DNA of 49,580 nt from Nitrospira sp. (GTDB lineage Bacteria > Nitrospirota > Nitrospiria > Nitrospirales > Nitrospiraceae), in assembly GCA_029194675.1 (NCBI GenBank), contig JARFXP010000011.1, positions 1-49,580 of the forward strand. Reading direction: 5' to 3'. The position numbers were made by a program, and so were the translations under genes. The notes beneath the pieces are model-generated. The model was not told where the DNA came from and searched no databases. It worked only from the letters and a program-made list of their open reading frames with translations. Of this stretch, positions 1 through 9,248 are shown piece by piece (position 1 is the stretch's first letter; the number at the start of each line of letters is the position of its first letter).

Positions 1-1562
1 ATCGCATCGCCCCGCACACCCACATTGAACGTCCATTGCTCATGCGGCGTCCATTGATCTTGCAGCCAAAATTCTTGTCGCGTTTGAATGGTTTGGTTGG
101 ATGCCTCCCGCGTAATCACTGGTCCGGAGGGCACGCCGCCACTGTCACCAAACGCAAAAATTTGCGTCGCATTGCTCGCCCGGCTATAGTCGAACTGCAT
201 CCCCCCCTTGATCAGGTGCTGATTGTTGAGTACCCAGGTATGGTCCAAGCGAAAGCCCCCGGAATAGGCCGTTCGCCCCTGGTTCGAAGTCTGAGCTGAG
301 TTCACATCGTCCGCGTAGGCTAACGCGTTCAATGGGTCGGTTTGAAAATTCGCTACTCCACGCCGAAAATAGAATCCCAGGTTGAAGAAACTACTCGCAT
401 TCACATCATGCCGCCAGACCAATTGGCTATACTGATTGTTTTCGTTTTGGAACTGGTTGATGTCCTTCGAGTTGACAGGGTTGAAGGTCGGATCCTGGGC
501 TTGCAACAGGGCCAACACGCCTTGATCGGCGGTGAGATTGGGAGTCGTGGGAATCTGAAACCTCCCCACAGAGGAGAGAAGAATCCAGCTGAAGTTGTTG
601 CGATTGTCGAGCTGATAGTCGCCGCGGAGATAGGTATTATTCTTCTCGCTCTGATTATGAAAACTCGTGGTGCCCAGCGTCGGAGGGTCGAGCCCTCTGG
701 CGGTGCTGACATAACTGTTCAGAGCGTAGAAGCGGACTTTCTCACCGATCGTCCCACCGTACTCAAACGAAGGGTTCACCGTTTCATAAGACCCGCCGAA
801 ACCCTGCAGTGATCCGAACCCCGGCCTCGTGCCGCTCTTGCTCGTGATGTCGACCACCAAAGCCGTCTTGTTGCCGTACTGAGCCTCCATCCCACCCAGG
901 ATGATATCGGCTCGTTCCCAGGCGCGGGGCGGCACGATGTCGGCAAAGGCGCCGGTCACCGTGTCGGGAATGGGAATCCCGTCGATGCGAAACTGCTGGT
1001 TGGCATGGTCCTGCCGGATGTGCGTCTGTTTGAGCGAGCCATACACCGCGCTCGGCACCGTCAGCATCACTTCATAGACATCGTTGTTGTTCCCTTTCGG
1101 AAGAACCTCGATTTCCTTGCGGCTCAACTGATAGGTTGCACTCGATGCTTTATAGGGAATCGGCGGCAGCTGCGAGACGATCTCCAAGGCAATCTCCTGC
1201 GTCACCGCCAACGTGAGCGTCACAGGGATCGGCTTATCGGTCCCGATTTTTACGATGACATATTCACTTCTGTACGTACCCTGGACGGCACTGATGGAAT
1301 AAGTGCCCTCTTGCGGCACTGTGATGATGAACTCCCCCGCCTGGTTCGTGACCCCTTGTGAGACCACGCTCCCTTCCTGATCACGTACCTGGACCATAGC
1401 CTGGTCCACTCGCCGAAGATCCTGATTTTGCACAACCCCTTTAATTGTCAGGTTTTGGTCATTCTCCTGTGCATAAACGATTGAACACATACCCGATGCG
1501 AGTGCCATAACGATCGTTACGGACGTCGCCACCAACACACACTTCACGACTGGGTACATCAT
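1..1562 (-). CDS. TonB-dependent receptor with N-terminal carboxypeptidase-regulatory-like domain, C-terminus beyond window
   Basis: The frame is open from 1562 to the window edge, giving about 520 residues and no stop, so only the N-terminal part is present. A signal peptide ends near residue 31 (VYA before QEN). Residues about 38-110 look like a carboxypeptidase regulatory-like Ig fold (GVVQNQ, TNQAGEF). Residues about 130-250 look like a TonB plug (FRIDGIPIPD, GGMEAQYGNK), followed by Asn- and aromatic-rich beta-barrel strands. The family sits in the outer membrane and takes up metal chelates or other ligands with TonB energy. A GGAGGG motif precedes paired ATG codons at 1562 and 1559. The substrate cannot be read from this fragment; nearby FTR1 makes a metal plausible, but that is inference. 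Confidence 0.88.
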   Translation of the reverse strand, partial: MMYPVVKCVLVATSVTIVMALASGMCSIVYAQENDQNLTIKGVVQNQDLRRVDQAMVQVRDQEGSVVSQGVTNQAGEFIITVPQEGTYSISAVQGTYRSEYVIVKIGTDKPIPVTLTLAVTQEIALEIVSQLPPIPYKASSATYQLSRKEIEVLPKGNNNDVYEVMLTVPSAVYGSLKQTHIRQDHANQQFRIDGIPIPDTVTGAFADIVPPRAWERADIILGGMEAQYGNKTALVVDITSKSGTRPGFGSLQGFGGSYETVNPSFEYGGTIGEKVRFYALNSYVSTARGLDPPTLGTTSFHNQSEKNNTYLRGDYQLDNRNNFSWILLSSVGRFQIPTTPNLTADQGVLALLQAQDPTFNPVNSKDINQFQNENNQYSQLVWRHDVNASSFFNLGFYFRRGVANFQTDPLNALAYADDVNSAQTSNQGRTAYSGGFRLDHTWVLNNQHLIKGGMQFDYSRASNATQIFAFGDSGGVPSGPVITREASNQTIQTRQEFWLQDQWTPHEQWTFNVGVRGDA

Positions 1563-1665
1563 GTCCCTCCGCGCTCACAAACCCATCATCAATGAACGAA
1601 TGGATGAGGCGCACTGGAATCCCAGGGCCTACCAACCAGGCTGACTGCTTAGCGTGATGGACCAG

Positions 1666-2016
1666 CTATACTTGAGGAGGAGCGCGGGAAGGACCGACGA
1701 GGGAGGGAGCAGCTGATAGAAGAATGGAATCACACGGAGGCTCCTGCTGCCGGACAACATCGCAGACGGTTAATCGTGGAACATCCAGATCAACCGAACC
1801 GGCGATATGGTGTTGCACCCATTGACAGATGTCGGTGTCCGAATGTTCGTGACCATCTGAGTCCGCCGCGGCCAGTTCATGGTGGACCTCCTGGGCCACG
1901 GCGAACGGCGCCAGTCCCAGGATGATACAGACCATCCCCAACGCGACCCCAACACGGAGCCGCTCGGAAAGAGATCTGAACGTGAGCGAAAACATGGCGG
2001 TAGAATAGGCACCCAT
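1666..2016 (-). CDS. small secreted His-rich protein, DUF2946-like
   Basis: This encodes 116 residues with a hydrophobic signal segment at about residues 21-41 (ending FAVAQ). A short His/Asp-rich mature part follows (HHELAAADSDGHEHSD), then DICQWVQHH and a Pro-rich tail. The pattern of a secreted protein with an HxH stretch and one Cys near a Trp resembles DUF2946 proteins, which often neighbour TonB receptors or metal-efflux genes. It lies about 100 bp upstream of the receptor gene on the same strand, so the two may be cotranscribed. The start is uncertain: neither ATG 2016 nor ATG 1995 has a clear Shine-Dalgarno sequence. Metal binding is an inference from the His residues and the context. 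Confidence 0.6.
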   Translation of the reverse strand: MGAYSTAMFSLTFRSLSERLRVGVALGMVCIILGLAPFAVAQEVHHELAAADSDGHEHSDTDICQWVQHHIAGSVDLDVPRLTVCDVVRQQEPPCDSILLSAAPSLVGPSRAPPQV

Positions 2017-2070
2017 GGCCAGAATTGCAAGAACTGCGAACAGAGAGCACCATCATACTTGCATACTTGA

Positions 2071-2087
2071 TTGACCGATCGGGTCAA
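2071..2087. promoter_or_regulatory. inverted repeat between divergent genes
   Basis: TTGACC and GGTCAA flank a 5-base centre. The site lies between the divergent small secreted protein gene and the DAHP synthase gene, where an operator would be expected. No regulator is identified and the arms are only 6 bases long. Confidence 0.25.
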
Positions 2088-2176
2088 CCGGTATGGACTT
2101 TTGTTGCCTGATTCGTTACATTGCTACCCCCTTAAAGTGTCAACAAGAACGAGAGATTGGAAGGACGTAACCCCTC

Positions 2177-3238
2177 ATGAATAGACCGATCGACAATCAG
2201 CATGTTATTGAAATCAAGGCCTTGCCATCCCCGCGCGCCATTAAGATCAAGCTACCTATTACCGATCAGGCTGCGGCACTCGTCGTCGAAACCCGAGAAG
2301 CGATTCGCAGAATTCTCCATGGAAAGGATCGTGACAGACTCCTGGTCATCGCCGGACCGTGCTCCATTCATGACCCCGATGCCGCCTATGAGTATGCCGC
2401 CAAGCTCAAGCCGGTCGCCGATGCATTCCGTGACCGTTTCTTGATTGTGATGCGGACATATTTCGAAAAGCCCAGGACCACCGTGGGATGGAAAGGCCTC
2501 ATCAATGATCCTCACCTTGACGGTACTTGCGATATCGCGACGGGTATGGAGCTGGCGAGAACGATTCTCCTCAAGATCAATCAGATGGGCCTCCCCTGCG
2601 GCACCGAATTGTTGGACCCAATCAGTCCGCAGTACATCGCCGACCTCATCAGTTGGACGGCGATCGGGGCCCGCACCACGGAAAGCCAAACCCATCGAGA
2701 AATGGCCAGCGGTGTGTCGATGCCGGTTGGCTTTAAGAACGGAACCGAAGGCAGCCTGCAGGTTGCGATTAATGCCATGACCTCCGCCCGCGCGCCGCAC
2801 CACTTCGTCGGCATCAACGCCGACGGCCAAACGGCGATCATCAAGACCATGGGCAATCCCGACCGCCATATCGTGCTGCGCGGTGGGGGCGGAAGAACCA
2901 ACTACGAGCCAGAACATGTCGCGACTGCTGAGACCGCAGTAGCCGGCGAAGGTATCGCCCGTCCCATCATGATCGATTGCTCGCACGACAATTCCCGTAA
3001 GGACCATACGCGCCAGGGCCTCGTCGCTCGTGAAGTTTTGAGGCAGTTCCGTGAGGGCCGACAGGCGATCATGGGGCTGATGATCGAAAGCAATCTCAAT
3101 CCCGGCAGACAAGCGTGGAAAGAAGGCGTCGCACTCCTTCACGGCGTCTCCATTACCGATGCCTGTCTTGGCTGGGATGAGACCGAACGTCTATTGACCG
3201 AACTCGCCGCGGCAATCATTCCAAAGCCGGTTTTCTAA
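2177..3238 (+). CDS. aroG: 3-deoxy-7-phosphoheptulonate synthase, class I (AroF/G/H type)
   Basis: The 353-residue product condenses phosphoenolpyruvate and erythrose 4-phosphate to DAHP, the first step of the shikimate pathway, in the cytoplasm. GPCSIHDP lies at residues 60-67. RTYFEKPRTTVGWKG, KNGTEGS, the DCSHDNS block and ESNLNPGRQ follow in the order expected of class I enzymes. The length matches the E. coli AroF/G/H isozymes. A GGAAGGA motif lies about 10 bases before the ATG. Feedback specificity (Phe, Tyr or Trp) cannot be told by eye, so the symbol is by family only. It stands alone as a plus-strand gene between minus-strand neighbours. Confidence 0.95.
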   Translation: MNRPIDNQHVIEIKALPSPRAIKIKLPITDQAAALVVETREAIRRILHGKDRDRLLVIAGPCSIHDPDAAYEYAAKLKPVADAFRDRFLIVMRTYFEKPRTTVGWKGLINDPHLDGTCDIATGMELARTILLKINQMGLPCGTELLDPISPQYIADLISWTAIGARTTESQTHREMASGVSMPVGFKNGTEGSLQVAINAMTSARAPHHFVGINADGQTAIIKTMGNPDRHIVLRGGGGRTNYEPEHVATAETAVAGEGIARPIMIDCSHDNSRKDHTRQGLVAREVLRQFREGRQAIMGLMIESNLNPGRQAWKEGVALLHGVSITDACLGWDETERLLTELAAAIIPKPVF

Positions 3239-3300
3239 ACTCTATCTTCTCCGGCCATGTAGCTGCGAGCACCAGGCTGCTTACTCGGACAAGGAGTCGC

Positions 3301-3942
3301 TCACGGCCAATTCACCAATCCTTCGTAGACCCACCAGAGGCCGATCGATGAAAGCAGCACACCGGTCCATAGCTTGAAGTCCACCTCCGGCATGCGCTGA
3401 AGCTTGCCTTTTGCGACGATCACCAGCCACCCCGTTGCCACCAACGCCACGGTCATTCCCATCAATGCAGAACCCCACGCCCCAGACGCCACGGCCAACG
3501 CCGAGACGATCATGCAGATTTCGAAGGCTTCGATTGCGGCGCTTTTCGTCATGACCAACGTCGTGAAGAAGTTGAACCTTGTTCCACCCGATTCGCTGCT
3601 GCTTGGAAACTCCCGCAGAGGATCGTCAACCCACCTCGGCCGTTGCTTGTGCCGCTTCCGACGAACGGACTTGATCAACCAGGACCCGCCGAGCCAGAGC
3701 AAGAGGATGCCGACCACGCATTGGAAGAGATGAATGGGAGTACGCGCGAGCCATGGCCAGGCGGAATAGGCTGGGAGAGCGATGAGCAGATTCCCCAGCA
3801 CCGTTCCGATGATCGCTTCCTTGACGGAGCCGGTTCGAGCCAACGCATAGGCAATCACGGCGGTTTCTAGAAATTCGACGCCGGTGCCCGCAAAAGACGC
3901 AAGACATACCTGTAGATTCATAGGAAGAGTGCTGGAGCCCAT
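3301..3942 (-). CDS. multi-pass membrane protein, COG4280-like
   Basis: This encodes 213 residues with about six hydrophobic segments and an acidic motif in the first one (GVEFLETAVIAYA). A basic cytoplasmic loop lies at about residues 93-105 (KSVRRKRHKQRPRW), and a second acidic motif lies at about residue 140 (AAIEAFEI). The two E-containing helices in repeated halves recall the COG4280/UPF0016-like group of putative cation transporters. It follows the FTR1 permease on the same strand, about 130 bp downstream, which supports a role in metal transport. Function is not established. The start may be ATG 3942 or the internal Met at residue 8. Confidence 0.6.
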   Translation of the reverse strand: MGSSTLPMNLQVCLASFAGTGVEFLETAVIAYALARTGSVKEAIIGTVLGNLLIALPAYSAWPWLARTPIHLFQCVVGILLLWLGGSWLIKSVRRKRHKQRPRWVDDPLREFPSSSESGGTRFNFFTTLVMTKSAAIEAFEICMIVSALAVASGAWGSALMGMTVALVATGWLVIVAKGKLQRMPEVDFKLWTGVLLSSIGLWWVYEGLVNWP

Positions 3943-4073
3943 CCGTCACGAACATTGCACCGCGATATCCCTGTCGGACCTGAACGCTACTTCGAGAAGT
4001 ATCAGATTAAGCGAGGCACAGTCGAGGACCGCCTCACCGGAGCAACGTCTGGGCGGTAGACGCGATGCGTTGG

Positions 4074-6047
4074 TTATGCCGCCTTCGCCCGGCTGGACCA
4101 GAATCCACCGGCGATCAACGCGAGCGTCAGCGCCTGGAGCATGAGGCTCTGCGCGCTTGGGTGGATTCCCAACATCGGCAGTGAGAAGAAACGCACCGTC
4201 GTCGTTTCCAGCACGCCTGCTTCTTGCAGTGCCGCGACCCCATTCCCCACAAAGACGACGGCCATCAGTGCCAGCAGACTGGAGGTGACCGTGAAAAACG
4301 GCCCGATCGGCAGACGCACGCTGTAGCGAAGGATCATGCCGCCGATCAGTACCAGGAGCAACGCTGCGGTGGCGATGCCCCACAGCACCGCGCCCTGCCC
4401 TGCCGCACCGGCCTGCGACCACAATGTTTCATAAAACAGGATCACTTCGAACAACTCGCGATACACGACGAGGAACGAGATACCAGCCATCGCCCACAGT
4501 GTGCGCTTGCCCAGCGCGGCATTGACCTGCTCGCGGATGAAGCGGTTCCAGGCTTGCGCGTTCGCGCGGTTGTGCAACCACCAGCCGACGTATAGCAACA
4601 TGGCCGCAGCCAGCAGCGCTGTGATGCCTTCGGTCAGTTCGCGACTGGCGCCCGAGATGCTAAGGGCGTAGCGAGCGATGATCCATGTGATGCCGCCCAG
4701 CGCCAAGGCTCCGATCCAACCGGCGTGGATGTAGGGTGAGACATCATGTCGCCCCGTCTTGACGGTGAAGGCAACGATGGCTGAAAGCACCAAGATCGCT
4801 TCCAATCCCTCGCGTAACAAGATCAGCATGGAAGTTACGAAGGCCGTATTCGGCGATAAGACGCTGCCGAAGAGCGCATCATCGGCGCGGTCGAGCAGTG
4901 CCGTGACCTTCGCCGTCTGGGCTGTCACGGTCTCGAACGATCGGCCCTCCTCGATGGCCGCGCGTAGCGCCATCATCTCGCGCTCGATTTCCGTGCGCAG
5001 CGGCGCATCAACATTGTCCAGCGCCGATTCGATCAGCTCGAAGCCGTCAAGGTAGGCCGCGATCGCCATGCGCTGTGCATCTTCTCGGTTGCCATTCGCA
5101 TAGGCTTGCGCTGTTTCGTCGAGTTTAGTACGGGAGAAAGCCAGCGGCCTCTGAGCGGCGGCTTGCAGGGCATGTGGCTGTTGCGTCAGGTACGCGCGCA
5201 CGGCGTCCATCGATGAACCAGGAGAGGCTTGCTCACTGGGCGCCTCTAACACCAGCCTGTGCAGACTTTCAAAAACTGTTCTGCCCTCGCCTTGCCGCCA
5301 CAGTGCCTCCCCTTTCGCCACTGCTTGAGAGCTGGCTCGCAGGCCGCCGGCAAAGAAGGCCAATGCCCAGCGGTCGGCCTCGGAAAGTTCGGTGAAGGCG
5401 CGCATCGGCGTGCCGCGCACGCCAAGCGTAATGGTATTGTACAGGCCGTACAGACTTCGCTGGCGCATGCGGTTCTCATCCTGTAGGTCGCTAGGCGCCG
5501 GTTCCATACCATTGGCCAGTAGTCCGTCGCCGCGACCCTGCGTGCCGTGGCACGCGGCGCAGTGTTGAGCAAAGAGTCTCGCGGCCTGCTGGAGGTCGGG
5601 AGGTTGTTGTGGCGCCACACTCAGCTTCCACGCTTGGATCACGCCCATGCGCAGCCGTCCGGTGAGTGCGGAAATTTCGCTGCCAGGAGCCTTGGCTTCG
5701 ATGCGCGCGAGAAGCCCGCGAGCCTGCTCCAACAACGTCGGCTGCTCGGGAACAGCGGGCAACTGGCCGAGAAGGACTACGGCCTGGGTGGCGAACTCGT
5801 GCTGTTCCGCGTACTCCTCTACGTTCACCACCTTGCCATCCTGTACGACCCCGGGGTAATCCATACCGACATAATCCAGCATGTGGACGATGGTCTGTGC
5901 CCTTTCCTCGTCATCCGGCGCTGCCATCGCAACGCCGTGCACGATCGAGGCCAGCAGCATCACCGTCAGCCACCACGAGAGCGAGTTCGTCAAGAACAAC
6001 AAGGTACGTATAGGCTTCATTGCGTCTCGATTTTCCGTGGGCTTCAT
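4074..6047 (-). CDS. FTR1-family iron permease with N-terminal cytochrome c domain
   Basis: The 657-residue product has a membrane anchor or signal near residues 20-42. A single c-type haem site, CAACH, lies at 163-167 with a Met-containing stretch after it (ENRMRQRSL). A helical periplasmic linker occupies about 240-395, and a seven-helix FTR1 permease domain runs from about 403 to the end. The two FTR1 motifs are REGLE at 412-416 and RELFE at 530-534; these acidic residues carry iron in known FTR1 permeases. FTR1 proteins usually need an oxidase or electron-transfer partner, and here a haem domain is built in. An alternative start is Met10 at 6020. Iron is the expected substrate but lead or another metal is possible. 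Confidence 0.9.
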   Translation of the reverse strand: MKPTENRDAMKPIRTLLFLTNSLSWWLTVMLLASIVHGVAMAAPDDEERAQTIVHMLDYVGMDYPGVVQDGKVVNVEEYAEQHEFATQAVVLLGQLPAVPEQPTLLEQARGLLARIEAKAPGSEISALTGRLRMGVIQAWKLSVAPQQPPDLQQAARLFAQHCAACHGTQGRGDGLLANGMEPAPSDLQDENRMRQRSLYGLYNTITLGVRGTPMRAFTELSEADRWALAFFAGGLRASSQAVAKGEALWRQGEGRTVFESLHRLVLEAPSEQASPGSSMDAVRAYLTQQPHALQAAAQRPLAFSRTKLDETAQAYANGNREDAQRMAIAAYLDGFELIESALDNVDAPLRTEIEREMMALRAAIEEGRSFETVTAQTAKVTALLDRADDALFGSVLSPNTAFVTSMLILLREGLEAILVLSAIVAFTVKTGRHDVSPYIHAGWIGALALGGITWIIARYALSISGASRELTEGITALLAAAMLLYVGWWLHNRANAQAWNRFIREQVNAALGKRTLWAMAGISFLVVYRELFEVILFYETLWSQAGAAGQGAVLWGIATAALLLVLIGGMILRYSVRLPIGPFFTVTSSLLALMAVVFVGNGVAALQEAGVLETTTVRFFSLPMLGIHPSAQSLMLQALTLALIAGGFWSSRAKAA

Positions 6048-6182
6048 CCTCTCCCGTTCATGGTCTGCTGTACTTCATTGCGCTAGATGCCTCCACCTCT
6101 TTCAGACGCTTCCGCCCGGCTCATGCTGCTGCCTCAGCTATGTCAGGGGTAGTAACACAGCGCACTGAAAAGTATGTGCTTG

Positions 6183-7251
6183 AGTTCTAACTCCATGTGC
6201 AACACTGCAAGCCCAGCTGGGCTAGGGTGTTGCCATGCGAACGAGATCATACCGTCACCTGAGTGCCGACGAACGTGAGACCGTGAGCCTGGGATTGGCC
6301 CGGGGCCATTCGCTGCGGATGATGGCCCGAGTGTTGGACCGCGCGCCCAGCACCCTGAGCCGGGCATATGCCCGCAACACGCCCCGAGGCCAACCGTATC
6401 GGGCCTGCACGGCGCAGCCCCAGGCGGTTGCCAGATCCCAGCCCCCTCGACGCTCCCGGAAACTTCTGGATCCCTGGCTGTGGCAGTATGTCCGAACCCA
6501 GCTGACGCAGGGCTGCTCGCCGGAGCAGATTGCCGGGCGCCTTCGACGCGAGTATCCTGACGACATGGGCCGACGCCTCTCGGCTGAGACCCTCTATGCG
6601 GGCTTGTATGTCTTGCCCCGTGGGACCCTGCGGAGCGAACTGCGGGCGGCCCTGCGTCAGGCGCGCAAGGCGCGTCGCCCTCGGTCGCGAGGGACCGATC
6701 GACGCGGCCAGATCCCTCACATGACGTCCATTGCCGAGCGCCCCGCCAACGTGGCCGCTCGCACCGTGCCAGGTCACTGGGAGGGCGACTTGCTGAAGGG
6801 GGCCCGCAATGGGTCGGCCGTCGGCACCCTGGTGGAGCGGACGACGCGCCTGGTCATCCTGGCCCGGATGGAAGGGACGGATGCGACGAGTGCCCGCGCG
6901 GGCTTCACGAAGAAACTCCGACACGTGCCTGCCGCGCTGCGCAAAACTCTGACCGATGATCGGGGCAAAGAGATGGCTGAGCACGAGCGCTTGGCCCAAC
7001 GGCTCGCGATCCGCGTCTTCTTTGCCGATCCGCATTGTCCCTGGCAACGAGGTCCCAACGAGAACACGAATGGCCTGCTGCGCCAGTCCCTGCCCAAGGG
7101 CACGGACCTCTCGGTCTACACCCAACGCGAGTTGAACGCCATTGCCCATCGGCTGAACACGCGCCCACGCAAATGTCTCGACTTTGCCACGCCTCTGGAA
7201 GTCTATGCGCACCTGCGCCATCATTCACCCGTTGCACTTGGAACTTGAAAC
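6183..7251 (+). mobile_element. IS30-family insertion sequence
   Basis: Imperfect terminal inverted repeats of about 21 bases bound one transposase gene. The left arm is at 6183-6203 and the right arm at 7231-7251. They match at about 15 of 21 positions, with the inner GTGCAAC identical. No convincing short target duplication is visible, as expected when it is only 2-3 bases. The right end lies inside the reading frame of the lipoprotein gene that reads toward it. Confidence 0.8.
6235..7248 (+). CDS. IS30-family transposase
   Basis: The 337-residue product opens with a helix-turn-helix typical of the family (LSADERETVSLGLARGHS, then APSTLSRA). The DDE catalytic core follows. The first Asp is in GHWEGDL near residue 183, the second in TDDRGKEM near residue 242, and the Glu is in NENTNGLLRQ near residue 279. 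The tail NTRPRKCLDFATPLEVY is also usual for IS30. The frame is intact, so the element may still be active. The start ATG lies about 30 bases inside the left inverted repeat. Confidence 0.95.
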   Translation: MRTRSYRHLSADERETVSLGLARGHSLRMMARVLDRAPSTLSRAYARNTPRGQPYRACTAQPQAVARSQPPRRSRKLLDPWLWQYVRTQLTQGCSPEQIAGRLRREYPDDMGRRLSAETLYAGLYVLPRGTLRSELRAALRQARKARRPRSRGTDRRGQIPHMTSIAERPANVAARTVPGHWEGDLLKGARNGSAVGTLVERTTRLVILARMEGTDATSARAGFTKKLRHVPAALRKTLTDDRGKEMAEHERLAQRLAIRVFFADPHCPWQRGPNENTNGLLRQSLPKGTDLSVYTQRELNAIAHRLNTRPRKCLDFATPLEVYAHLRHHSPVALGT

Positions 7252-7587
7252 CGCCGCGTAATTAAATATTACCGCGAAAACTAACGTCGTTCGTTTACCT
7301 GGATCCCGCTGGCCCTGCGAAGCGCATCGTCGACGGTCAGGCTCGTTGATCGTCAATGAGGTCGCGAGTGACGACTGGCGCAGATCTCGGAATATCGAGA
7401 ATCGCGGTATCAGGATACCGTCGAGAACTCGTTGCGGCACAAGGCCCGACAGAGGTCCGTTCCGTCCATGTCCGCTGACCATCATTGCATCCTTCCCTTC
7501 CACACCTTCCAATGTTGACGCACATCCGGTCAGCCCCGCGGGTAGGATCGTGAGCAGTATCGCGACTGTACGGGACGATATTGACAT
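7225..7587 (-). pseudogene. lipoprotein gene running into the IS30 element, probably truncated
   Basis: From ATG 7587 the frame gives about 120 residues with a lipoprotein signal (ISSRTVAILLTILPAGLTGC, lipobox Cys at residue 21). About 90 unremarkable residues follow. The last ones are encoded inside the right end of the IS30 element and stop at 7225, so the original C-terminus seems to have been replaced. No recognisable continuation is seen on the far side of the element. The function of the intact protein is unknown. An upstream in-frame extension to 7707 has no signal-like start and is less likely. Confidence 0.5.
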
Positions 7588-7679
7588 GCTCGGTTCTTCC
7601 CAGAGGGACAGGAGCGAATGACGCGCATATTTTGGCAAGTGCCTGTGCGACAAGTCAATGCGGACCTCAACGTCCCGAC

Positions 7680-7800
7680 CGGGCGTGATTCTCAGCATCA
7701 GTGGCACGGGGAATAGCTACGATGATGCAGCGGTCGAGAGCTTCTGCAGCTCGCTGAAGAACGTGCTGGTCCACCATCGCCGCTTCGGGGATCAGACGGA
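7680..7800 (+). pseudogene. IS3-type transposase (OrfB) fragment
   Basis: A short stretch translates as SGTGNSYDDAAVESFCSSLK followed by NVLVHH. This is the conserved block around the catalytic Glu of IS3-family OrfB integrases (usually GNCYDNAxxESF). No complete gene surrounds it, so it is a decayed remnant. It lies just before a second, different transposase relic. Confidence 0.6.
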
Positions 7801-7929
7801 CGCGCGCCAGGCCGGGGCGGAATCTATTGAGCCAAAATTCCGCGGTTGATCGGTCTTGATGTAGAATCAGCGACCAAATTCTCTTGTCGGCACAGGAGGT
7901 TTGGCATACGAACTCGCCGCCCTGCAGCG

Positions 7930-8660
7930 TCACCGCTATACCCAAAGATCCGCTTCGCGTGCACCGACCATCCGATCACGGTGTGGGCCGGAGCCATCTT
8001 GCTGCGACTGTACTTCTAGCTGATCGGGCTGCGCGCCTCGGAGACCGTCGCCAAGCGAAATGAGTTCGTCCTGCAGCGGATTCTCGTCCTGAAAGTCGAG
8101 CAACCGCTCTGAGGCTATCGAGGCATCTGGGCCCATCTGCAGGTTGCTGCGGCTGATGTTGGCCCATGCGCTGCTGGTGGAGCCGGTGGGCTGGACCTAC
8201 CTTGTCCAAGTCCTGGATTGACACACGAAGAAGATTGTCGGCCACGATGCCGGGAGGCAAGCGAAGCGCACTCACTGGCTCCTGGTGGTGGAGCAGACCG
8301 AGCAACACCAATTCCCGGCGTGAGTCCAGAGTCAAGGGCTGTCATTGATGAGCGACACTGGGTTTCAGCCACGTCGGCAGCCTTCATAAAGGCGTACGCG
8401 ACGTTCGGGATCTCCCAGCCGTTCACGAGCGACAACAATCCGAACGGGAACACCGACATAGAACGGCTCATGCGGACGCTGAAGGAAGAACTCCTCTGGC
8501 TCCGGGAGTGGGCGAGTGCTCTGGACCTGGAACGCGCCCTGGCGGCGTGGGTCGATTTGTACAACACAAGGTATTTGCATTCGACTCTCGGGTATCGGAG
8601 GCCGTATCAGTTCGAACAAGAGCATCGAGCTACTGTGAGGAACACAGACAGCCTTTCAAT
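7930..8660 (+). pseudogene. decayed IS3-like integrase/transposase gene
   Basis: Pieces of one integrase-type transposase appear in order but in different frames and with internal stops. They are a GYRGIWAHL block near 8110, a VLD-stop-HTKKIVG block near 8210 where the usual Trp is a stop, and an open C-terminal piece. The last reads GISQPFTSDNNPNGN, IERLMRTLKEE and YNTRYLHSTLGYRRP between about 8400 and 8610. The final open frame continues to a stop at 8754 with unrelated sequence. The frameshifts and stops mark it as inactive. The IS3-like family is judged from motif order only. Confidence 0.65.
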
Positions 8661-8894
8661 CCCGAGAGCTTCTGATCAGTCGAGACCTGTGCGCCTTGGC
8701 TCGTTCCTGTTTGGGTTGGTCCTGACCAAGCTCGCATTCTTGGTTATGGCATAGAGCTGAAACCAGGCTCCTCGGCGGCGAAACTCCTCTTGACCACAAG
8801 GCAGGGAACGCGAATATCCATCAGTTCATTGAAAGGATATGTGTGATTCCAACATCTATCGACATCCCCACTTGTGAAGTGTGGCCAGGAAAAG

Positions 8895-9248
8895 CTAGAA
8901 TATGAACTTCAGCCCTACGAAATAGGTGACGCGGCTACTTGAATCTCCAATCGGAAGCTTTCTTGTCCAACGCACTTCAGCAAGCGTTGGCGTTTCAGCA
9001 ATCGTTATAGGTGTCGGCACATAGACTTTCAATACCTGTTCGATATCCGGGGCTCGGTCCATAAGAACTAACATCCCTCCGCTGCTAATATTCAGGGATA
9101 ACGCTTTCCCCCCTTTGACAACATTGGCATTTCCTACCTCTGACGCTGTCATCTCATAAAGAATTGGCCGCAGCAGCGCCGCCCGCTCACTATGGTTTTC
9201 ATGGCTATCTCTTATCGACCACTCCCATTCCATTGACCCCACGTCCAT
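8895..9248 (-). CDS. PilZ-domain protein
   Basis: Up to 117 residues form a single PilZ-like domain with the conserved LNISSGGM block at about residues 52-59 and a closing YFVGLKFIF strand. PilZ domains bind cyclic di-GMP through an RxxxR stretch and a D/NxSxxG motif. Here the second is clear, while the first is only a loose RAALLR, so ligand binding is not certain. The start is ambiguous: the strong GGGGAGG sits almost against ATG 9248 but is well spaced for GTG 9242. It is divergent from the LuxR-type regulator gene. Confidence 0.8.
   Translation of the reverse strand: MDVGSMEWEWSIRDSHENHSERAALLRPILYEMTASEVGNANVVKGGKALSLNISSGGMLVLMDRAPDIEQVLKVYVPTPITIAETPTLAEVRWTRKLPIGDSSSRVTYFVGLKFIF

Noticed and set aside
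2252..3142. 296-codon minus-strand open frame
   Set aside because: It is antisense to the DAHP synthase gene and shows no domain.
6247..7224. 325-codon minus-strand open frame in the IS30 element
   Set aside because: It is the mirror of the transposase gene in GC-rich sequence.
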